Part shown: one piece after another, positions 16,877 through 26,379 of the stretch
Layout: each line of letters opens with the position of its first letter
Position numbering within the stretch: position 1 is the first letter of the stretch
Assembly (NCBI RefSeq): GCF_013359905.1
Contig: NZ_JABMCC010000118.1
Span: 930,001 to 994,000, forward strand
Length of the DNA stretch: 64,000 nt
Direction of reading: 5' to 3'
DNA from: Paenibacillus taichungensis
GTDB taxonomy: Bacteria; Bacillota; Bacilli; Paenibacillales; Paenibacillaceae
Notes under the pieces: generated by a model
Databases searched by the model: none
What the model was told of the DNA's origin: nothing
What the model saw: the letters and a program-made list of their open reading frames with translations, nothing else
Made by a program: the position numbers and the translations under genes

Positions 16877-18277
16877 TCAGTTTCGTTCAGGTACAAAATC
16901 CTGTTCAGGAACCAACAATTCCTCTGAGGACTGTTCCACTGTCGCTGCTACCAATGCGTGCTGACCATATCGATCCAGCAGTACATCAAGCGGCATGGCA
17001 ATCATTTTGGGAACCAATTGTTCGGATCGCTGCTTCAGACGTTTCGTTCCAGCCGGATGAATGACGCTTAGCAGAAGTTTCAGATACACTTTGGATGCAG
17101 AACTGAACGGACCAGGAGCTAACTCCCGAACCGTAAACCCAAATTTCTCCGGTCCCCGGTTAATCATACTCACACCGTATAGAGCCTTGGCTGAACGAAG
17201 TTCAGGTTCAAGTGCGACCTGCCGGGCCAAATCAGGAAGCTGCTGTTCCATGGCCCGAATCATGCGAATGGCCAGATGCATACTTGAGCGTGAAGTCATA
17301 CCTAGATCGAAAAGCTTTTTATTATCAAAATGAAGTTCAATAACCGGATCTCCGTTACGAATCACATGACCGTCATTCATTTCAACCAATGCTCCATGAT
17401 ATACGCGGGAGCGGTAGTGTAACAATGGGTCCTCTGGCGATGCTGTATGCAAATGGTATACCCAATGAAACAACTTCTCCCAGCCTAGCCATAACGCAAC
17501 AACCATACGTTTCCAAGGTGATAAATGTGTTTGTGGTTGACCTGTACTTTTAGATTCGCTCACCGTAACGCCTCCCATCAACGTATCGATGCGTACACTG
17601 TGCAAATGCTGCCTGTTTGCTTCCTGCAATACGACTTCGAGCGCCTGAAGCATCTGCTCCGGCGCGTGTGCATCAGCGCCTAGAGTAGTCCCTCGATCAT
17701 GCAGTAACATGACCTCTCCGCCCCTTAGCTCCTTCAACATCCGTTCCGTCAATTTCTCAACGCCCACACTGCTTCTCCAGTCCTCAAACATGGACGACCA
17801 CAGAATAATACGGCGATCTTTTTTACTGAAGAAATCAAACAGATTCATAATGCCCCATGGTGGACGATAATAACAAGTTTTTACCCCCGTTACCCCTTGA
17901 ATAATCTGACCTGTTCGTTGAATTTGATCTCGAACCGTACGCGGCCGCATCAACCAATTCGTTTTATGAATATAATTATGAATTCCGAGAAGATGACCTT
18001 CCTCATGTATACGCTGAATAAGCTCGGGATGACGGGCTGCATGCTCGCCGACTACAAAAAACGTTGCCTTTGCTTCATACTGACGCAGTAAATCAAGCAA
18101 TCTGGGTGTGTATTCCGGATCCGGCCCATCATCAAATGTTAAGGAAAACTCCGTCTCACTTCTCCCGCGCCTGAACACACGAAAACCGAAAAGTCTGCTA
18201 ACTAAACTCGGAATAAAGGCGTAAAACGATGAAATGTACAATAACCACAGTAATATGCTCTGAAGTAAATTTGTCAT
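16877..18277 (-). CDS. Polysaccharide deacetylase with C-terminal YkoP-like domain
   Basis: 466 residues from the ATG at 18277, which has GGGGAG upstream. One N-terminal hydrophobic segment (about 4-28) serves as a membrane anchor. The NodB homology domain (about 43-235) shows SLTFDDGPDP (catalytic Asp pair 49/50), the metal histidines in GIHNYIHKTNW (H100 and H104), YYRPPWG, and MLLHDRG. Such enzymes N-deacetylate chitin-like or peptidoglycan sugars. The remaining 200 residues (from about 265) form a second domain that resembles B. subtilis YkoP, a protein of unknown function; this comparison is from memory. The fused layout is longer than a plain deacetylase of about 250 residues. It ends at the shared terminator 16812-16862. 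Confidence 0.85.
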   Translation of the reverse strand: MTNLLQSILLWLLYISSFYAFIPSLVSRLFGFRVFRRGRSETEFSLTFDDGPDPEYTPRLLDLLRQYEAKATFFVVGEHAARHPELIQRIHEEGHLLGIHNYIHKTNWLMRPRTVRDQIQRTGQIIQGVTGVKTCYYRPPWGIMNLFDFFSKKDRRIILWSSMFEDWRSSVGVEKLTERMLKELRGGEVMLLHDRGTTLGADAHAPEQMLQALEVVLQEANRQHLHSVRIDTLMGGVTVSESKSTGQPQTHLSPWKRMVVALWLGWEKLFHWVYHLHTASPEDPLLHYRSRVYHGALVEMNDGHVIRNGDPVIELHFDNKKLFDLGMTSRSSMHLAIRMIRAMEQQLPDLARQVALEPELRSAKALYGVSMINRGPEKFGFTVRELAPGPFSSASKVYLKLLLSVIHPAGTKRLKQRSEQLVPKMIAMPLDVLLDRYGQHALVAATVEQSSEELLVPEQDFVPERN

Positions 18278-18463
18278 GCTACAAACTCCCCGCTTCTCTT
18301 GCTGAATTACCGTGCCATAATATAGCACTAACCAAAATAAACCGCCTTTAATTTTATCATAATTCAGCCTTTTCTTGAATCCTCTTTTCCCAAAAAGATA
18401 GCTATCGTGTACAATAAATGCATCCTAATTTTTACCTTAATGACGTATAAAGGAGCCCTGCCC

Positions 18464-19660
18464 ATGCTGCCGCTTTACAAAAAATACGGGCGCACCGTCT
18501 TTGACATTGCGCTGCTCGTATTAACCGTGTACTTTATCATGTACGGTTTCAGTCGATTATATCAATTGGCTGCGCCAGTTTTTCTTTCATTTATAGTGTA
18601 TTGGATGATCGAACCTCTGGCAAGATTTCTGCATCGCAAAGGATTGCCCAAAACCTTGGGTGCCGCCATTTCAGTGTTATTGTTTCTTGCAGTTATTGTT
18701 GCTGCCTTTTTTGGATTGGGATTAATTATCGTATCCCAAATTTCTAATTTGCAAGATAATTTCCCTTATTATATCGAGATGATTCAGCGTGAATTCACCA
18801 ATCTGGTTTATTTCATCCAGGACAAGTCTGATGCCTTACCTGACGGAATAACCGATAAGGTTAATGACTATTTTGCTACACTGACCGGATTCCTCTCCAA
18901 ATGGGTAACCAGTGGTGCGCAATTCGTCATCGGTTTTCTCAGTTCATTTTCTTCCTTTATTACTAATTTCGGGATTGCCATTATTCTCGCGTTCTTTCTC
19001 AGCATTGAAATTGAATCCTGGCGGAAATTTGCCCGGGCCAAAACGCCAAAAACGTTGAAGCTGGCTATTGATTTTATGCGTAATCATGTATTCAAGACGA
19101 TCCGTTCGTATTTGAAGGCCCAGATGATTATGATGCTGATTACTTTTGTATTGATTTATGCAGGCTTGTTAATTCTGGGAACTGCCAATGCCTTCACCAT
19201 CGCAGCCATCTGCGCCGTTTTTGACCTTGTACCTTTACTGGGTGTTCCAGTTATATTCATTCCGTGGATTGTGTATCTGTTCATTGTGGGGAATAGCAGC
19301 CTTGCGATTGGCCTAATTGTAGTTCTTGCTGTAACCATGCTGACACGCCAATTGCTGGAGCCCAAAATATCGGGTAATTCAATCGGAGTCTCTTCCGCTT
19401 ACTTGATGCTTTCTTTTATGCTGATCTCGCTCTCCGTCTTTGGCCTAGCCGGTGTGGTATTGTCTCCGGTGCTGCTGATTCTGCTTAAAGAACTACTGCA
19501 ACAAGGATATCTCCAGCAATGGATTCACTTGCCGAAGGATGAATTCGAATCTTCCCCATTAGTGATGGACACACCGGGTAGCACCACCTCTGGTATGAAT
19601 GCTGAGCCTTCGGTGCAAGAACCTGCTCCTCCCGGTAATTATGAGGATTCAGCTAAATAA
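18464..19660 (+). CDS. AI-2E family transporter (YtvI-like)
   Basis: 398 residues from the ATG at 18464, which follows AAAGGAGCCCTGCCC; the frame extends to 18407 but without a site there. About eight membrane segments. Family landmarks are the long soluble loop with amphipathic helices (about 85-150) between early segments, and the C-terminal FDLVPLLGVPVIFIPWIVYLF (about 245-265) followed by GLIVVLAVTMLTRQLLEPKI. The family was named for AI-2 export, but members include sodium/proton antiporters and sporulation membrane proteins, so the substrate is open. The last 45 residues are a Pro/Ser-rich cytoplasmic tail. Its 3' end overlaps the converging PBP gene by 22 nt. Confidence 0.85.
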   Translation: MLPLYKKYGRTVFDIALLVLTVYFIMYGFSRLYQLAAPVFLSFIVYWMIEPLARFLHRKGLPKTLGAAISVLLFLAVIVAAFFGLGLIIVSQISNLQDNFPYYIEMIQREFTNLVYFIQDKSDALPDGITDKVNDYFATLTGFLSKWVTSGAQFVIGFLSSFSSFITNFGIAIILAFFLSIEIESWRKFARAKTPKTLKLAIDFMRNHVFKTIRSYLKAQMIMMLITFVLIYAGLLILGTANAFTIAAICAVFDLVPLLGVPVIFIPWIVYLFIVGNSSLAIGLIVVLAVTMLTRQLLEPKISGNSIGVSSAYLMLSFMLISLSVFGLAGVVLSPVLLILLKELLQQGYLQQWIHLPKDEFESSPLVMDTPGSTTSGMNAEPSVQEPAPPGNYEDSAK

Positions 19661-21447
19661 TCCATCACTTTTCTGAACATCGCCGTTGCTTGATGACGGC
19701 TGCTTGGAGCAACGTTTTGGACAAGGACAGCTACAGCATATTTGGGATGTTCCGTTGGCCCATACCCGATAAACCATTGATGGTTACGTTTCTCTCCGCG
19801 CTGCTGTACCTGTGCTGTGCCTGACTTCCCTGCCACCTGCCACCGTGCATGTTGCAGGGATTTTCCCGTTCCGTCACTAACGACCTTCTTCATCCAAGAT
19901 AACAGCTGATGCGCTGTAGCTGGAGAGATCCGTCCTGCTGAAGATGGTGAATCATGTATCGGCATATCCAGCATCGTATCGCCATCAGCATATCGGATAC
20001 GCTGAACAAGGCGTGGAGCACTCACCTTGCCATCATGCAAGAGTGTAACGATCAGATTGGCCGCTTGTAATGGAGTCACCAGAACGTCCCGCTGACCGAT
20101 AGCCGTCTGTACCTTGGCTCCTTCATCCTGAGGAGACACGGATGGCAGTCTCACTCTTCCTGCTTCCTCGTGATCAAAATGATGCAGTACCGACATACCT
20201 GCGACCTGCTTCCCCTCCCAGCCAACTGGACGTGCCAATCCCAAAGCATCCGCCGTACGTTCCAACTGCTCCATACTTAACCGACGAGCAGTTTCAGCAA
20301 AAACAATATTGCAGGATTCGGCAAATCCCTGCTCTAGATTCAATGTACCATGTCCATGCTCCTTCCAGCATGACAGACCATATTTCCCCCACTCACCACC
20401 ACAATGGAAAGTCTCCCCTTTGGATACAGCGTGATATTCCAACGCTGCCGCTGCTGTAACGATTTTGAATATGGAACCCGGTACAGCCCCCTGCACGGCA
20501 CGATTTGACCAAGCCGTTTGTTTGGGGTCCACATGCTGCGGATCATAGAACGGCGCCGAAACCATTGCACGTACGTCTGCATTGGCTGCATCCAGCACAA
20601 CGATAGCTCCTTCCTTCATTCCGGACTTCTTCACAATCTGCTCTATCCCTTGCTGCACATCGATATTGATCGTCGTCTCTGCATGCAATGGATAGTGTGT
20701 ATTGGAGGGGGCAATCACGCGTGGCTGGATATCCGGAATAACTTCTCCTGAACCTGTAACCATGCGTGTTAACAGGGTAGGCCCAATGCCCATCAATAAA
20801 GGCTCCATTGTTCTTTCCAACCCAGCTGCTCCAGATTTCATGGCAAAAGGCTGCTTCACCTCATTTTTGTGACCCGACTGCACATTCGAGAACCCAGGCT
20901 GTTCAGCAAGATAACCCAACCATTGCATGCCCGTAGCTGCTTGTCCATAACGTGTCATGAGAGGATACACACTCGCTCCGTCTGCCTTCAATTCACGTAG
21001 TCGGGCAACCTGAGAATCGGTCAACGTACTCGGCTGTTTGGCACCTGCTGTCCAGAAATGGGGTGCGTTTCCTTGACTCCATTCCTTTTGTAACGACTTC
21101 ACATCAGTATGTAAGAGAGCCGCCAATTCCTTAACTTCCGAATTTGCCATTGTGGATAGATATGCATGACTTGTTTGATCTGAATGCGGAAAAAGGACCA
21201 ACCCCCATTCCAGCTTGCCTGTTAGGGGCTGCCCCTTATAATCGGTAAACTGTCCTCGTCCCGTATCCAGAACCACTCCACGCTCTCGCTGCAATACAGA
21301 CATTTCACGAACGGTACGTTGAAATCCTGGCATCGTGCGGTTGATTTGAATGCCCTGAACCCAAGCCAAACGAATCATAAGCAAAATAAACAAACCCGTA
21401 AGAAGAATACATGTAATATAAATGCGCCGCTTCAGTTGTACATGCAT
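19639..21447 (-). CDS. Class B penicillin-binding protein (PbpI/PBP4b-like transpeptidase)
   Basis: 602 residues. It has a short cytoplasmic N-terminus, one membrane anchor (about 9-29), a PBP-dimer-like pedestal, and a transpeptidase domain from about residue 260. The active-site motifs are visible: SxxK in PGSIFKIVTAA (about 330-340), SxN in AESCNIVF (about 377-384), and KSGTAQVQ (about 547-554). It crosslinks peptidoglycan outside the membrane. In B. subtilis, pbpI (yrrR) lies a few genes beyond yrrO in the same block, and here the gene sits just past trhP2 and a chemotaxis gene, so PbpI is the best guess by position. The identity among class B PBPs is an inference. Confidence 0.85.
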   Translation of the reverse strand: MHVQLKRRIYITCILLTGLFILLMIRLAWVQGIQINRTMPGFQRTVREMSVLQRERGVVLDTGRGQFTDYKGQPLTGKLEWGLVLFPHSDQTSHAYLSTMANSEVKELAALLHTDVKSLQKEWSQGNAPHFWTAGAKQPSTLTDSQVARLRELKADGASVYPLMTRYGQAATGMQWLGYLAEQPGFSNVQSGHKNEVKQPFAMKSGAAGLERTMEPLLMGIGPTLLTRMVTGSGEVIPDIQPRVIAPSNTHYPLHAETTINIDVQQGIEQIVKKSGMKEGAIVVLDAANADVRAMVSAPFYDPQHVDPKQTAWSNRAVQGAVPGSIFKIVTAAAALEYHAVSKGETFHCGGEWGKYGLSCWKEHGHGTLNLEQGFAESCNIVFAETARRLSMEQLERTADALGLARPVGWEGKQVAGMSVLHHFDHEEAGRVRLPSVSPQDEGAKVQTAIGQRDVLVTPLQAANLIVTLLHDGKVSAPRLVQRIRYADGDTMLDMPIHDSPSSAGRISPATAHQLLSWMKKVVSDGTGKSLQHARWQVAGKSGTAQVQQRGEKRNHQWFIGYGPTEHPKYAVAVLVQNVAPSSRHQATAMFRKVMDYLAESS

Positions 21448-21506
21448 CAGGACACCCCGTTCAGCGTTTTGGCATAGTATTCTTTATTCGGAATGGAATT
21501 ATTCGG

Positions 21507-21542
21507 CAACAACAAGAAAACCTGTCCCTTATTAGGGACAGG
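21507..21542 (-). terminator. Terminator of the chemotaxis receptor gene
   Basis: A perfect 9-bp stem CCTGTCCCT (21521-21529) / AGGGACAGG (21534-21542), followed on the minus strand by TTTTCTTGTTGTT. It lies 28 nt after the stop at 21571. Confidence 0.85.
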
Positions 21543-21570
21543 CTTCTCAAATGAAGCAAACAGGTTCAAA

Positions 21571-23853
21571 TTAGACTGTAAAGCGAGACAATGTATCTTT
21601 CAATTCTGTCGATACATTCTCTAGTTTTGCTGACAAATTCACCAGTTGGTTGCTGATATTTTGTTGTTCACTGCTCAAGGAGGCAACTTCCTGGGACGTT
21701 GCAGAAGATTGTTCAGCTACTGCGCTGACATTACTCATCGCTTCGGACAACGTACCTTGAGATTGATTCAAATCTCCGATTGAGCCAGTGACCATGCTCA
21801 GACTCTCAACAAAAGCACCCATTTGTTGCTGTACTGAAGCAAATATTACATTGGTATCTTTTACGGCATCCATCTGTTCCTTAAATAATGGATAAGCTGC
21901 AGACAGTTGATCTACCGTCTCATTCATTTCGGTCATAATCTTGTCTGTAATGTCGCCGACCATATCAATGGACTGTCTGGATTGTTCAGCCAACTGACGA
22001 ACCTCATTTGCTACCACCATGAACCCGCGTCCAGCTGTACCAGCACGAGCGGCTTCAATTGTTGCATTCAAGGAGAGAATGTTCGTTTGTTTGGTAATAT
22101 TCTGCATGACGTCAAGCACCTTCAGAACAGAGGATGTGCTCTCTTTCAAGGAATCCACTTTGTTTACCAACGCACCAATCATTTCTTCTGTCTTCTGTGT
22201 TTTGGTCATCAACTGGTTCAGATGCTGTGTACCTGTCTGACTGGATTTCTCTACATGGCGGGCTGAATCACCCATTTGTTCATTTGCGGCGACCACACTC
22301 TCCATCTGACGGGAGATATTGTCGGTCAATTCGTTTCCACGCTCCGCTTCTGTTGCCAAACTGCTTGCTCCACCTGCAATTTCTTCAGTGGCAACGGCAA
22401 TCTCTGAAGCAGAGACTGCTGTTTTCTTGGATGCACTGCTTAGCTCAGAAGCAGTATCCAATACTTCCTGTGCAGATCGGTTGGTTTGCTCCACGAGTTT
22501 CGTAATTTGCTCCATCATCAGATTGAATGCAGCCGATAATTGGCCAATTTCATCCTGGGAGCTATAAGGTGTACGCACCTTGAGGTTCCCTTTTGCACCT
22601 TCTTGCATCAGATCTTTCAATTTGCCCATTGGGCGGGCAATCATGCGAACCATCCAAATACCGATCAGTATCGCAATAATGGCATCAATCAATGCCATCC
22701 ACAAAGTCAGTGTAAGAATACCCTTGGCATCTTTCACCAGGATCGAAGTTGGAACCATCCCAATCAGTTTCCAATCGGATGTATCCATGGTGCTGTATGA
22801 CGCCAGCATATTGGTTGAATTTCCATCCACCGTATACTCCGTATTTGTGCTGCCGGATTTTTCTTTCAACTCTTTTATAAAAGCCAAATCTGTATCTTTC
22901 CCTGTACGATCAGCAATCGTTGAAGCTACTACCTTATTGTCCGGAGCAATGAGCTGGAGGACTGCGCCTTCACCCAAGTCAAGTGATTTCAATTGCTGCT
23001 CCAGAACCTCCAATTTCAATTCAATGATTAACACATAGGACTGGGTTGTCCCTTGCAGGTTCTTCATTGAACGGGCAATTCGGAACGTTGGTGTGCTGCC
23101 ATCCTCTTTGACTTCCGTTGGAAGCCAGCGATATCCACCTGCTTGTACCAACTCGTCGTACCAGCTCTCATTCCGAATGTCGCCCATGGAAGAACTGCTG
23201 CTACCTGTGCCCATGGTAGACCTTGTTTCGTCTGTAGGCACAAGATAAATCGCTTCCATAGATTTATTCGTAAAAGCAATATTCGATAATTGTTTGTTGA
23301 TGGAGCTTGAATTCACAAACGTATCATATGCTGACAAATTCTTATCAGACATCTTTTGAAGCAAGGACTGCATTTCCGGATCGAAGAAAATTTGTGTAGA
23401 TGTGTCTACAAACCGTTCCAGGATAATGTCCATTTTTTGTTTGGTTTGTTCAATCGTTTCCTGATTTGATCGGGATGCATTCTTCTCAATCGTATCTTTG
23501 GCTTTAGCATAGGATAATAGACCTAAACCAATGACAAAAAACATGATTCCTACAAAAAAGACCAAAAACAGCTTAACGCCTACCGATTTAACCGGATTAG
23601 CCTTCTTAATCTGTGTAAACGTGGTTCCCCCAACATTTTTCCAGTTCTGCTTTTTCAATTGGTTTTTTGTCTTGTTCCACCCCGACTTCAGCTTACCTGA
23701 GTTCAATGTAAAAGACTTTTTGCTTGAAGCATCCCCTGTCTTACTTTTAACACCTTTTTCTTTCTTCACTTTCTGAACCTTCTCGGGCTTAACCTTCTCG
23801 GGTGTTGTCAACTCTTCCCCACTGTCCTTCTGCTTCTTTTGAACCAATCCCAT
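21571..23853 (-). CDS. Methyl-accepting chemotaxis protein with long basic cytoplasmic N-tail
   Basis: 760 residues. Order: a lysine-rich hydrophilic tail (1-91), membrane segment (92-115), extracellular Cache-type sensor (about 116-376), membrane segment (378-403), HAMP (404-455) and a coiled-coil signalling domain (about 480-760). The hairpin tip contains TNILSLNATIEAARAG and GRGFMVVANEVRQLAEQS, which bind CheA/CheW. Small diffusible ligands are sensed outside and control flagellar rotation. The tail of over 90 residues before the first membrane segment is unusual for this family. Start: AGGTG lies only 1 nt from ATG 23853 but 7 nt from an in-frame TTG at 23847, so the true start may be two codons later. 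It is a single-gene unit with its own terminator. Confidence 0.92.
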   Translation of the reverse strand: MGLVQKKQKDSGEELTTPEKVKPEKVQKVKKEKGVKSKTGDASSKKSFTLNSGKLKSGWNKTKNQLKKQNWKNVGGTTFTQIKKANPVKSVGVKLFLVFFVGIMFFVIGLGLLSYAKAKDTIEKNASRSNQETIEQTKQKMDIILERFVDTSTQIFFDPEMQSLLQKMSDKNLSAYDTFVNSSSINKQLSNIAFTNKSMEAIYLVPTDETRSTMGTGSSSSSMGDIRNESWYDELVQAGGYRWLPTEVKEDGSTPTFRIARSMKNLQGTTQSYVLIIELKLEVLEQQLKSLDLGEGAVLQLIAPDNKVVASTIADRTGKDTDLAFIKELKEKSGSTNTEYTVDGNSTNMLASYSTMDTSDWKLIGMVPTSILVKDAKGILTLTLWMALIDAIIAILIGIWMVRMIARPMGKLKDLMQEGAKGNLKVRTPYSSQDEIGQLSAAFNLMMEQITKLVEQTNRSAQEVLDTASELSSASKKTAVSASEIAVATEEIAGGASSLATEAERGNELTDNISRQMESVVAANEQMGDSARHVEKSSQTGTQHLNQLMTKTQKTEEMIGALVNKVDSLKESTSSVLKVLDVMQNITKQTNILSLNATIEAARAGTAGRGFMVVANEVRQLAEQSRQSIDMVGDITDKIMTEMNETVDQLSAAYPLFKEQMDAVKDTNVIFASVQQQMGAFVESLSMVTGSIGDLNQSQGTLSEAMSNVSAVAEQSSATSQEVASLSSEQQNISNQLVNLSAKLENVSTELKDTLSRFTV

Positions 23854-23981
23854 TCACCTGCCAGTAATTTACTTGTTAGATTTTTCTTTCTCTCCCCTAT
23901 AAATATGTAGTATTCGACAGCTTTCTCCTTTCCCCTTTCGTTTTTTCGAAATTTATTACAACTTTTTTCCTATTTTTCTAT

Positions 23982-24017
23982 AAAAAAAAGACCCCCATAT
24001 ACCGATATACGGAGGTC
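23982..24017 (-). terminator. Terminator of the mltG-trhP1-trhP2 transcript
   Basis: An imperfect 12-bp stem GACCTCCGTATA...TATATGGGGGTC on the minus strand with TTTTTTTT directly after, 71 nt downstream of the trhP2 stop. Confidence 0.85.
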
Positions 24018-24088
24018 GAATTTGTAAATTTTATAACACTATATTGTTAAAACATAATATTATTTTGTTAAAAACTAGGCATTTGAAC

Positions 24089-25417
24089 CTACTTCTTTTT
24101 TCTCATCATATCAAAGTAGGACACAGGTTGATCCACCTTCATTTTTACACGCTGTAACGGGTGACGGGCTGCATCGATTACGTTGCCCTCTTCATCCTGC
24201 AATTCCCCAACCACCTGTTTGAAAAAGTGGCCTCCCGGACCGAAAAATTCGATCTCCTGTCCAGGTTTGAAATGATTGCGCTGTTGAATGGTCGCCATTC
24301 CTGTAGCCGCATCATAGTCCATAACCAATCCAGCAAAGTCAAAAGGTACCGCTTTTTCTTCCGGTTCATAGATGTGATCCTCATGATCCGGTGTATCATA
24401 GAAAAATCCGGTATTCAGTGGACGATTCGCTGCCTTATTCATTTCCTCTACCCACTCAGGCTTCAATACATAGTTCTCCGGGTCAGCCATATAAGAATCG
24501 ATAGCCTGACGATATACGTTAACCACGGTAGCCACGTAGTGAATCGACTTCATGCGACCTTCGATTTTGAAGCTATCCACACCAACATCAATCAGCTCAG
24601 GAATATGCCCAATCATACACAGATCCTTCGAACCCATGGAAAAAGAATTGTCCTGTTCCTGGAATAGGGGCAGCTGGTTCTCGCCCAATTTGAATGGTGC
24701 AGGTGCCTGCATTTGCATTTCTTCTTCGCTGACCCACACGGTATCTTCCCGGGCATCTTCAAAGAGATCATACTTCCAGCGGCAGGATTGGCAGCAGCCA
24801 CCCCGGTTGGAGTCACGATCCGTAAAATGGTTGGACAACACACAACGTCCGGAATATGACGAACACATCGCTCCATGAATAAAGGCTTCGATCTCGATAT
24901 CCACATTGGCTTTGATTTCTTCAATCTCCTCAAAGCTTGTCTCACGACCAAGAACGACGCGTGGAAGACCTTCATCCTTCCAGAACTTCACAGCTTGCCA
25001 GTTCAGAGTGGATTGTTGTGTACTCAAATGCACTTCCAGACCCGGTACTGCACGCTGAGCCACTTCAATAATTGCTGGATCTGCTACGATAATAGCTGCT
25101 ATTCCTGCATCATACAAGTTTTGCAAATACGCTTGAATACCTTCGATATCTTCATTATGAGCATAAATATTGGTTGCCACGAAAACTTTGGCTCCATATT
25201 TTTTGGCGAATTCCACACCCTCGCGCATTTCTTCAAAGCTGAAGTTATCCGCGTTGGAACGCAATCCGTATGCCTGTCCACCGATATACACAGCATCCGC
25301 ACCATAATGGATTGCAAATTTAAGTTTTTCCAGATTGCCCGCCGGAGCAAGCAACTCCGGTTTGTCCAGACGGTTACGTTTACCCGAGAACTTCCGCTGT
25401 ACCGCCACTGTTTCCAT
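24089..25417 (-). CDS. trhP2: U32 peptidase-family tRNA hydroxylation protein P2 (YrrO)
   Basis: 442 residues from the ATG at 25417, which follows GAGGTGAACAAC; the frame's earlier GTG lies inside that site. Family features are the opening KPELLAPAGNLEKLKFAIHY (about 18-37), HLSTQQSTLNWQAVKFW, the cysteine cluster GAMCSSYSGRCVLSNHF plus NRGGCCQSCRWKY (about 185-222), and FKIEGRMKS. The cysteines are likely iron-sulfur ligands. In B. subtilis the yrrN and yrrO products are needed for prephenate-dependent formation of 5-hydroxyuridine at the tRNA wobble position. The gene is 17 nt after trhP1 and ends the alaS-downstream run at the hairpin 23982-24017. Confidence 0.92.
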   Translation of the reverse strand: METVAVQRKFSGKRNRLDKPELLAPAGNLEKLKFAIHYGADAVYIGGQAYGLRSNADNFSFEEMREGVEFAKKYGAKVFVATNIYAHNEDIEGIQAYLQNLYDAGIAAIIVADPAIIEVAQRAVPGLEVHLSTQQSTLNWQAVKFWKDEGLPRVVLGRETSFEEIEEIKANVDIEIEAFIHGAMCSSYSGRCVLSNHFTDRDSNRGGCCQSCRWKYDLFEDAREDTVWVSEEEMQMQAPAPFKLGENQLPLFQEQDNSFSMGSKDLCMIGHIPELIDVGVDSFKIEGRMKSIHYVATVVNVYRQAIDSYMADPENYVLKPEWVEEMNKAANRPLNTGFFYDTPDHEDHIYEPEEKAVPFDFAGLVMDYDAATGMATIQQRNHFKPGQEIEFFGPGGHFFKQVVGELQDEEGNVIDAARHPLQRVKMKVDQPVSYFDMMRKKK

Positions 25418-25434
25418 GTTGTTCACCTCGTCTA

Positions 25435-26364
25435 TTAATACACCTGTTCTTTATAGAAAAATCCAAACGACAATTCCCGTTCAGGGTCCTGCAATTGACG
25501 AACCTCGTCCAGCCATTCTTCACAAAATGCATAAGCATCGGCATCAGCCGCATAACTATCCAGAGCTATACGGTATGCACGTACAACAGCTTCGTTATAC
25601 GCAAGTGGTTTTAACATGCCTTCGATTTTAAAGCTGTGTACCCCGGCCTCCATCAACAGATGAAGATCTTCGAGAATACAGATATCCTCGGAGCTCATAA
25701 TGTGAGTTCCGTTTACATCTTCATAGATCGGGAACTTCTCATCCCGACGTTCGGCCTCGATCAGAAATAAACCACGCTCTTTACCCAAATGCCCTTCTAC
25801 AGGACGCCCCTGATGGGACATATAACTTTGCACCAGACTCCGTTTGGAATGATAAATGTTCGTCATGCCATGCACTTGAACCTGGGCTTCTACCTTCAGA
25901 AATGGAACCATTTCCGTCAGCTCGTCCATATTCAACTCCCGAGCAAGCACAACACGACTCGCGCCTTTGGTTCCCCAGTAGTTGGCAGTTGCATAGTTGG
26001 TCGATGTCATCTCAGCGTTCCAGTGCAGCTGGATATGAGGAGCATGCTCCTTAATAGCGGCGAGCACAGATGGGTCGTTGAACTCCACCCCATGCACACC
26101 GATTTTACCCAGTGCTTGAACATATTCAGGTAATTCCTTTAACAACTCATTGGACATCAGATTGTTCATAGACACGTATACACGAGCCTGATGTTTCGCT
26201 GCAACGGCAACGACCTCTGCTGTTTCTTCCACACTGAAGCTGCCGGGAAGACGCATGCCGAAGCGATCATCCCCAATTAACAAAGCATCTGCTCCTGCTT
26301 GGAGCAGCACCTCTGCCTCTTTCACATTTGCCGCCGTAACGAGCAGTTCATGTTTCGTACTCAT
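25435..26364 (-). CDS. trhP1: U32 peptidase-family tRNA hydroxylation protein P1 (YrrN)
   Basis: 309 residues from the ATG at 26364, the second of two close ATGs; the first abuts the GGAGGGG site with no spacing. It is shorter than TrhP2 and lacks its cysteine cluster, as B. subtilis YrrN does. Recognisable segments are ELLVTAANVKEAEVLLQAGA at the start, VHGVEFNDPSVLAAIKEHAP, and FKIEGMLKPLAYNEAVVRAY near the end. It works with TrhP2 in tRNA wobble uridine hydroxylation. It follows mltG by 15 nt. The O-methyltransferase gene yrrM (trmR), which in B. subtilis lies between mltG and trhP1, is missing here. Confidence 0.9.
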   Translation of the reverse strand: MSTKHELLVTAANVKEAEVLLQAGADALLIGDDRFGMRLPGSFSVEETAEVVAVAAKHQARVYVSMNNLMSNELLKELPEYVQALGKIGVHGVEFNDPSVLAAIKEHAPHIQLHWNAEMTSTNYATANYWGTKGASRVVLARELNMDELTEMVPFLKVEAQVQVHGMTNIYHSKRSLVQSYMSHQGRPVEGHLGKERGLFLIEAERRDEKFPIYEDVNGTHIMSSEDICILEDLHLLMEAGVHSFKIEGMLKPLAYNEAVVRAYRIALDSYAADADAYAFCEEWLDEVRQLQDPERELSFGFFYKEQVY

Positions 26365-26379
26365 ATACATCCCCTCCGC

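Noticed and set aside
23854..23980. Sigma-D promoter ahead of the chemoreceptor gene
   Set aside because: GTCGAATA resembles the -10 loosely; no TAAA at 15 nt.
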